A stretch of DNA of 64,000 nt from a virus. The position numbers and the translations under genes were made by a program. Under the pieces are notes generated by a model. That model was not told where the DNA came from and searched no databases. It saw only the letters and a program-made list of their open reading frames with translations. Location: positions 1 through 64,000 of IMG/VR virus record IMGVR_UViG_3300025860_001451; one strand, 5' to 3'. Of the stretch, positions 59,061 to 64,000 are shown in pieces. Numbering within the stretch: the first letter of the stretch is position 1; every line of letters begins with the position of its first letter.

Positions 59061-59777
59061 ATGAGCCACACAAGTAAAGAGCCACCTAGCCAATATGCAG
59101 CTGGCGACCTTCCTAGCAACCCGCCAGAAGGAACAGTTGCTTATGATAAAACCAACCAAAAGATGGTTGCGTTTAAGAATAGTTCTTGGGGTGACTTCGG
59201 GGGTTCTGGAGGTGTAGGATCTACTACTTATGTTAGAGACAATGTGGCTGGGGTTATTGACCAAATCCAAGGTGATATACCAGATAGCTGGAAAAATTCC
59301 GACACCTCTTTAAAAGGATTGGTTATTGGAACGAGTTGCACAAGTATTGGGAATAATGCTTTTTATTATTGCGATGGCTTAACTGGTGACTTAGTCATTC
59401 CAGATAGTGTTACAAGTATTGGGAGCAGCGCTTTTTATTATTGCACTGGCTTAACTGGTGATTTAGTCATTCCAGATAGTGTGACGACTATTGAGGATTA
59501 TCCTTTTTGGTTTTGTAATAATATTACAACTGTAGTTCTTGGTAGCGGACTAACCTCTATAGGGGAAGAAGGCTTTGGTTTAATGCTTGGATTAACTACA
59601 GCTTATATTAATTGCCCAGCCTCAAGTTTTACAGGTGAGGGTGGTTTCTATTCTTCCCCTGTAGCAAATATATATGTTCACGCTGATTATGTTGCTGGTT
59701 ATGATGCTACTTGGAAGACAGCACAAAACACAACAGCTACAGTATCAACTTGGACAAACTACCCTAACATACCATAA
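59061..59777 (+). CDS. LRR tail fibre, paralogue 2
   Basis: This 238-residue protein has the same N-terminus (MSHTSKEPP, GTVAYD) and LRR_5 repeats. A 69-bp unit (23 codons, one LRR) is duplicated internally near 59363-59500, with near-identical DNA. It ends STWTNYPNIP, like the giant adhesin and paralogue 3. It starts two bases after the DUF4376-like gene. Confidence 0.8.
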   Translation: MSHTSKEPPSQYAAGDLPSNPPEGTVAYDKTNQKMVAFKNSSWGDFGGSGGVGSTTYVRDNVAGVIDQIQGDIPDSWKNSDTSLKGLVIGTSCTSIGNNAFYYCDGLTGDLVIPDSVTSIGSSAFYYCTGLTGDLVIPDSVTTIEDYPFWFCNNITTVVLGSGLTSIGEEGFGLMLGLTTAYINCPASSFTGEGGFYSSPVANIYVHADYVAGYDATWKTAQNTTATVSTWTNYPNIP

Positions 59778-59778
59778 G

Positions 59779-60495
59779 ATGTCACACACAACTAAAATAC
59801 CACCAGCTAAATACGCAACTTCAGATCTTCCAACTGACGTTGCCGTTGGGACTATTGTGTTTGATGAAACAACAAGCGAACACAAATCATTTAACGGATC
59901 ATCATGGGACGCTATAGAAGGCGGCGGTATTGGAACTCAAACTATTGTTTTTGATTCTACTGGTCCATCTTATGACCAAATCCAAGGAGATATTCCTGCC
60001 AACTGGAAAAATTTTGACTCCTCTTTAAAAGGATTGGTTATTGGAACGAGTTGTACGAGTATTGGGAGTAATGCTTTTTATTTTTGCACTGCCTTAACTG
60101 GTGATTTAGTGATCCCAAATAGTGTTACGAGTATTGGGTCTTTTGCGTTTGATGAGTGCAATGGCTTAACTTCATTAACCATTGGAAATAGCGTTACGAG
60201 TATTGAGAATCGGGCTTTTGGTGGTTGCTCTGGCTTAAGTGATTCATTAATTATTCCAAATAATGTGACAAGTATTGGTAGTTATGCGTTTTTGAATTGC
60301 ATTGGCTTATATACAGCATATCTAGCGCCGCCACTAGCAAACGTTGGTAGTAATGCATTTCAAGCCTCTGGATTAAGTACCATCTATGCTAAAGATGCGG
60401 TAGCCAATGGCTGGACATTGGGCGCTGGTCAAACAGTCGGTGGTAAACCCAATGTCACCGTAATAGACTGGACAAACTACCCTGTGACACCATAA
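59779..60495 (+). CDS. LRR tail fibre, paralogue 3
   Basis: I chose the ATG at 59779 because it gives the shared MSHTTKIPP start; an in-frame ATG at 59674 lies inside the previous gene. LRR_5 repeats (SIGSNAFYFCTALTGDLVIP) fill the middle, and the protein ends IDWTNYPVTP. 238 residues, same length as paralogue 2. Confidence 0.8.
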   Translation: MSHTTKIPPAKYATSDLPTDVAVGTIVFDETTSEHKSFNGSSWDAIEGGGIGTQTIVFDSTGPSYDQIQGDIPANWKNFDSSLKGLVIGTSCTSIGSNAFYFCTALTGDLVIPNSVTSIGSFAFDECNGLTSLTIGNSVTSIENRAFGGCSGLSDSLIIPNNVTSIGSYAFLNCIGLYTAYLAPPLANVGSNAFQASGLSTIYAKDAVANGWTLGAGQTVGGKPNVTVIDWTNYPVTP

Positions 60496-60501
60496 TTTTT
60501 G

Positions 60502-60529
60502 TTGACTTTTTTTTATTAGTATATATAAT
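60502..60529 (+). promoter_or_regulatory. Sigma70-like promoter for sulfotransferase operon
   Basis: TTGACT (60502-60507), 16-base spacer, TATAAT (60524-60529), eight bases before the ATG at 60538. Leaderless layout again. Confidence 0.8.
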
Positions 60530-60537
60530 ACTAGTAT

Positions 60538-61335
60538 ATGAAAACAGTTCACTTCACATCTGGTCTTCCTAGAGCTTGCTCTACTCTCCTTCAAAATCTA
60601 TTAGCCCAAAACCCGAAAGTTCATGCCACTGCCACATCTGGCGTTCATGAGATGGGATATATTGCTAGAGACTTCTTTGAAACAGAGGAATTTAAAACAT
60701 TTAAAAACCCATTAGATGGTGAAAGACAATACATTAATTTTGTAAAAGGCGGCGTTCAAAATGCTTTTAATGATGACACCGATCGACCAGTTGTGGTAGA
60801 TAAATGCAGAAGTTGGGTCGGTCATTTGGATCAATTGTTTAAAGTATTTCCAGATGCAAAAGTATTAGTGCCAGTAAGGGATATTCGTGGTATTTTATCT
60901 AGTTTTGAGAAACTAAGAATCAAGCATCCGTCAAGGTTTGTGGGTATTGAAAAACAGAATCCTCAGAACTGGACAACCATTGAAAAGAGATCACAAGGAT
61001 GGTTACAAACTCCTCCTCTTGGTATTGCGGTTGAAAGACTTCACGATGCTATTAAACGCCACAAAGATAAATTATACTTTGTTCACGCAGAAAAACTCAC
61101 TAGCAATCCAGTAGAAGAGATGAATAAAATCTGGGATTACCTTGAAATGGATAGGTTTGAAGTTAATCCAATGAATGTCGAGCAATATACTGAAGAACAT
61201 GAGCTTGGATGGCCGTATGGTGAGCATAAAATCCGCAATGTCGTTAAACCTCTTGAACCAGACTGGCATGATGTTTTGGGCAGAGAGTTCTCAGAACAGA
61301 TCAAACAAAGCTTTGACTGGATAAATGAGCTTTAA
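60538..61335 (+). CDS. Sulfotransferase
   Basis: This 265-residue protein has the PAPS-binding pattern TSGLPRACSTLLQNLLAQNP (residues 6-25; phosphosulfate loop) and VLVPVRDIRGILSSF near 110 (3'-phosphate loop). It would sulfate a glycan or small molecule. First gene after its own promoter. Confidence 0.85.
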   Translation: MKTVHFTSGLPRACSTLLQNLLAQNPKVHATATSGVHEMGYIARDFFETEEFKTFKNPLDGERQYINFVKGGVQNAFNDDTDRPVVVDKCRSWVGHLDQLFKVFPDAKVLVPVRDIRGILSSFEKLRIKHPSRFVGIEKQNPQNWTTIEKRSQGWLQTPPLGIAVERLHDAIKRHKDKLYFVHAEKLTSNPVEEMNKIWDYLEMDRFEVNPMNVEQYTEEHELGWPYGEHKIRNVVKPLEPDWHDVLGREFSEQIKQSFDWINEL

Positions 61336-61365
61336 TTTTTTTGCTTATAATATTTGTGTTCATAT

Positions 61366-62085
61366 ATGAATGAAGCTAAAAAATACCCACTAGATAAGTA
61401 TAAGTGGTATCACAAGATACAAGTAGATGAAAACACATATACCCCTTCCACTAGGAAGAATAATGTGAATCCCCATACCATTAAACATTTTGACAACATA
61501 GATTTTAATGGTAAAAAAGTATTAGACATAGGGTGCAGAGACGGCTTTTATTGTTTCGAAGCAGAAAAAAGAGGAGCCAAAGAAATACTAGGCATTGATA
61601 CATGTCTTAGTCTTGGGGCAGTAGAGTTTCTTATCCCTCACTTCAAGTCTAAAGTAAAAATGGAAGAAAAATCCATATACGACATAGATGGTGAATTTGA
61701 TGTGATTATATTTGCGGGTGTTCTTTACCATTTGAAGTATCCATTCCTCGCTTTAAAGAAAATATCAGAATCCATTGTCGATGGTGGTCATCTAATAATA
61801 GAAACCGCAATCTGGCAGAACAAAGAGGAAAAATCTTTACTTTGGTGTCCTAAAGCAGAAGAAGCTCCTAATGGTCCCACCAGTCTAACCTTTTTTAATT
61901 ACAAAGGATTAAAGGATAATTTAGAGTTGTTTGGTTTTGATTTTAAAGAAAGCAATTGGATTCATACAAAAGTAGATACTGGCGACATAGGAAGAACCAC
62001 AACAACTTGCGTCAAGAACAAAAAACTAGGCAAAAAGCTAGATGAGTATTGGGACGGGCAACCACATAAACACTGGCAACTATAA
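61366..62085 (+). CDS. SAM-dependent methyltransferase, CmoB-like
   Basis: Start at the ATG at 61366 (MNEAKKYP). The 239 residues include motif I KVLDIGCRDGFYCFEAEKRG near 48, DVIIFAGVLYHLKYPFLALKKI, and the C-terminal W-rich end (DEYWDGQPHKHWQ). The layout is close to CmoB/DUF1698 methyltransferases, but neighbours suggest a glycan or lipid substrate instead. A TATAAT at 61346-61351 lies 14 bases upstream, without a clear -35. Confidence 0.75.
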   Translation: MNEAKKYPLDKYKWYHKIQVDENTYTPSTRKNNVNPHTIKHFDNIDFNGKKVLDIGCRDGFYCFEAEKRGAKEILGIDTCLSLGAVEFLIPHFKSKVKMEEKSIYDIDGEFDVIIFAGVLYHLKYPFLALKKISESIVDGGHLIIETAIWQNKEEKSLLWCPKAEEAPNGPTSLTFFNYKGLKDNLELFGFDFKESNWIHTKVDTGDIGRTTTTCVKNKKLGKKLDEYWDGQPHKHWQL

Positions 62086-62094
62086 CGTAGAGCT

Positions 62095-63816
62095 ATGAAT
62101 AAAAAAATACCAGTATTCTTTCATGTCCCAAAATGTGCGGGGACATATACTTTCAATAAAATTTTTTACGTTATTAGAAATTATATATGCGGTCCAGACA
62201 TAAGACACATAATAGTAAAAAGGGGCGAATATATTCTTTATCGTTTGTTGTGTTCTTCAGAAGAAGAACTCGCAGGGAAATATAAATGCATCAATGACCG
62301 CTGGACATACTCTGTTGATTATGATGATTTGGATCTTAATGATTTGAATTTATTATTTATTGAGGTTTGTGCGAGAAGTTTGAATGATTACAAAGATTAC
62401 ATATACAAAAATCTTCCAGACAATCTAGACCCTTATGAGTTTATATTTTTGAGAGAACCGTATGAAAGAACGTTGTCCTTGTACAACTACTTGTCATCAG
62501 AACACTCTGACCACGAACCTACAGCAAAAGGATTTGACTACAAATCTTTCTCTGATTATCTAAAGTCGTATGATCTAGAAGAGTCATGGCTAATTAGAGA
62601 GATGCTTAAATTGTCTGATGAAACAATTGTTACTGAAGAACATTTTGATGAAATATGTGAAATACTGGATGGTATGTTAGTATCCAACTTATCAGACGTA
62701 GATTCAATTATCTTAAAAGTTTGTAAGGAATGTTTCAAGTTAAAAGATTTTGATCTGACAATAGAAGACAAACAAGAAAGAAGAAACGAAAACAGCAGCA
62801 AACAAGTTACACCATACAAAGACTTAGATAAAGACGCTCAAAAACATTTCGACAACAAAACAAAATGGGACAAACTTTTATATGACAAGTATGCCAACAA
62901 CAAGATAATAAGCCCTTCACAAAAACGAGGCAAATTAATTAATTGTTTTTATGATGGTGCGAATGGCGGCTTCGGAGATTTCTTGAGAGGCTCGGTTCAT
63001 TTATTCAATCACTGTATGAGTAAAGGTCGTAATTTTGATGTAAATATAAACAGGCATCCAATTAAAAAATATTTTAGACCATTAAAAAACCTCCACAAAC
63101 AATTTAAAATACAGGATCTAGCTTTAGAAGCGATAGACGGGAAACAATATATTTATTCATTAAAAAAACTGACAGAAAGCTCTATCATTTTAACGAAACC
63201 AAAAGAAACAAAATACATTTTCTCAAATTATCATCCATGCTTAACAGATGCCAATGATATCATAAATTATTTAAATGTAATGCCCCCAATTAATAATAGA
63301 TGCTGTGCTTTCTTGAAAAACAGACTGCAGTTTTCTGATGAAATTAATCACGCTGTCCATAATGCTTTGAAAGAAGAAGGTTTTAAACCCGCTGGTTATA
63401 ACGTTATTCATTTCAGATTGGGAGATCAAAACAGCTTCTCTGATCACTCTAAAAACCTAGAAGATTTATATAAAGATTGTCTATCTCGGTGTTTCATAGC
63501 TACTCTTGAAGACAAAAAACCAATTATTGTTCTATCTGACTCCAACGGACTTAAAGATTTTCTCTCTAAAAACAAAAAAGATTTACCAATTCACATACTT
63601 CACTTAGAAAGTAATCATATGCAAAGCAAGCCTTCTGGATTTTCTGGTGAAATTGAAACCACTGATGAGGGTCTTTTTTATGCTGTATTTGATATGAAAT
63701 TAGTGACCTTGGCAAATTCTGTGGAATCCTACAGCATATATAATCATGGGTCTGGTTTTGTTTATTGGATAGCTAAGATTTTTGGGGTCCCAGTTAAACT
63801 AAACCTCATTAAATGA
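62095..63816 (+). CDS. Sulfotransferase-fucosyltransferase-like fusion
   Basis: Residues 1 to about 260 are a type 2 sulfotransferase (IPVFFHVPKCAGTYTFNKI, FIFLREPYERTLSLYNYL near 120). From about 280 the protein looks like a GT-B glycosyltransferase of the NodZ/FUT8 class: GGFGDFLRGSVHLFNHC, YNVIHFRLGDQ near 440 (HxRxGD donor loop) and SIYNHGSGFVYWIA near the end. A GDP-fucose or related donor is plausible and would link to gmd at 29776. The two activities may act in turn on one glycan. The next gene overlaps by four bases (ATGA). Confidence 0.75.
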   Translation: MNKKIPVFFHVPKCAGTYTFNKIFYVIRNYICGPDIRHIIVKRGEYILYRLLCSSEEELAGKYKCINDRWTYSVDYDDLDLNDLNLLFIEVCARSLNDYKDYIYKNLPDNLDPYEFIFLREPYERTLSLYNYLSSEHSDHEPTAKGFDYKSFSDYLKSYDLEESWLIREMLKLSDETIVTEEHFDEICEILDGMLVSNLSDVDSIILKVCKECFKLKDFDLTIEDKQERRNENSSKQVTPYKDLDKDAQKHFDNKTKWDKLLYDKYANNKIISPSQKRGKLINCFYDGANGGFGDFLRGSVHLFNHCMSKGRNFDVNINRHPIKKYFRPLKNLHKQFKIQDLALEAIDGKQYIYSLKKLTESSIILTKPKETKYIFSNYHPCLTDANDIINYLNVMPPINNRCCAFLKNRLQFSDEINHAVHNALKEEGFKPAGYNVIHFRLGDQNSFSDHSKNLEDLYKDCLSRCFIATLEDKKPIIVLSDSNGLKDFLSKNKKDLPIHILHLESNHMQSKPSGFSGEIETTDEGLFYAVFDMKLVTLANSVESYSIYNHGSGFVYWIAKIFGVPVKLNLIK

Positions 63817-64000
63817 TAATATCCCACAAACATAAATTTCTAGTTTCTGTCCCTCAGAAAACTGGCAGTGCTACTTTAAGGAGAACATTAATAGAATCTG
63901 ATTTGTATGATTATATTGGTGGTTCCTCTATGGACTCTGGATATCTATGGCAACATGCTTCTATGGAAGAATGTAAAATAGGATTTACAAACAACGGTTG
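63813..64000 (+). CDS. Sulfotransferase family protein (3' end cut by window)
   Basis: The ATG overlaps the previous stop (ATGA). The visible 62 residues start MIISHKHKFLVSVPQKTGSA, the phosphosulfate-binding pattern of sulfotransferases (xPKTGSTxL). The rest lies outside the window. Confidence 0.7.
   Translation, partial: MIISHKHKFLVSVPQKTGSATLRRTLIESDLYDYIGGSSMDSGYLWQHASMEECKIGFTNNG

Noticed and set aside
59674-59778. Upstream start of the third LRR fibre
   Set aside because: The extra residues overlap the previous gene in another frame. The ATG at 59779 restores the MSHT start shared by its paralogues.
57582-60495. Diversity-generating retroelement for the LRR fibres
   Set aside because: No reverse transcriptase is encoded in the window and changes are not limited to adenines; duplication explains the copies.
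1-64000. CRISPR array
   Set aside because: Repeats found are coding (FN3, LRR) or clustered operators; none have regular repeat-spacer spacing.

Overview
This window is part of a large, AT-rich, tailed double-stranded DNA phage (Caudoviricetes). Gene products identify it: a tape measure protein, a lambda-type tail tip set (homologues of L, K, I, J and an M-like protein), large adhesin-like tail proteins, and a full set of phage replication and nucleotide genes (RecA, DnaB, primase, C-family DNA polymerase, exonuclease, SSB, ribonucleotide reductase, dNMP kinase). The tail tip genes point to a siphovirus with a long non-contractile tail. The host cannot be named. Most genes lack a Shine-Dalgarno sequence, and several operons carry sigma70-like promoters only 5-9 nt from the start codon, which suggests leaderless mRNAs. 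I saw no tRNA, rRNA, CRISPR array, integrase or transposase. The standard code fits (TAA, TAG and TGA all serve as stops).

Layout. (1) 1-10,891, plus strand: tape measure protein (cut by the left edge) and a 2,070-residue tail protein with Cys/GDGW and fibronectin type III repeats. (2) 10,888-36,833, minus strand: from right to left, nrdB and nrdA, one unknown gene, a glycan/sulfotransferase/gmd operon, a recombination and replication operon (zinc ribbon protein, RecA, nuclease, DnaB, primase, RecB-like nuclease), a three-gene DNA polymerase III (PHP, exonuclease, polymerase core) with a ClpA/ClpC-like AAA+ protein, then a pseudokinase-FN3 protein, a putative ssDNA-binding protein, GT4 and GT9 glycosyltransferases, a possible annealing protein, a GNAT protein and a 56-residue basic protein. 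(3) 36,834-37,253: a repeat-rich divergent intergenic region, a candidate origin or operator. (4) 37,254-40,656, plus strand: dNMP kinase, a sigma-like factor, SSB, a glycosyltransferase, Hsp20 and a cysteine-free FmdB-like protein. (5) 40,683-54,465, minus strand: tail tip operon ending in a 2,072-residue BspA-type leucine-rich repeat protein. (6) 54,598-64,000, plus strand: small virion-like proteins, three tandem leucine-rich-repeat tail fibres with a DUF4376-like chaperone, then sulfotransferases, a methyltransferase and a sulfotransferase/fucosyltransferase-like fusion.

How the genes may work together. Replication genes lie in tightly overlapping operons, mostly with ATGA junctions. Attachment seems to rely on modular adhesins. 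The giant FN3 and LRR proteins share a similar N-terminal carrier region, and the LRR module recurs in the small fibres. Glycan genes (Gmd, GT4, GT9, a fucosyltransferase-like domain, at least four sulfotransferase domains and methyltransferases) lie in several operons and could build a sulfated deoxysugar glycan on the virion or host; that is inference. The most unusual points are the lambda J homologue split around two extra genes, a GT9 enzyme split between neighbouring genes with its first half fused to a GT4, the PHP-exonuclease-polymerase split, and the leaderless promoter pattern.
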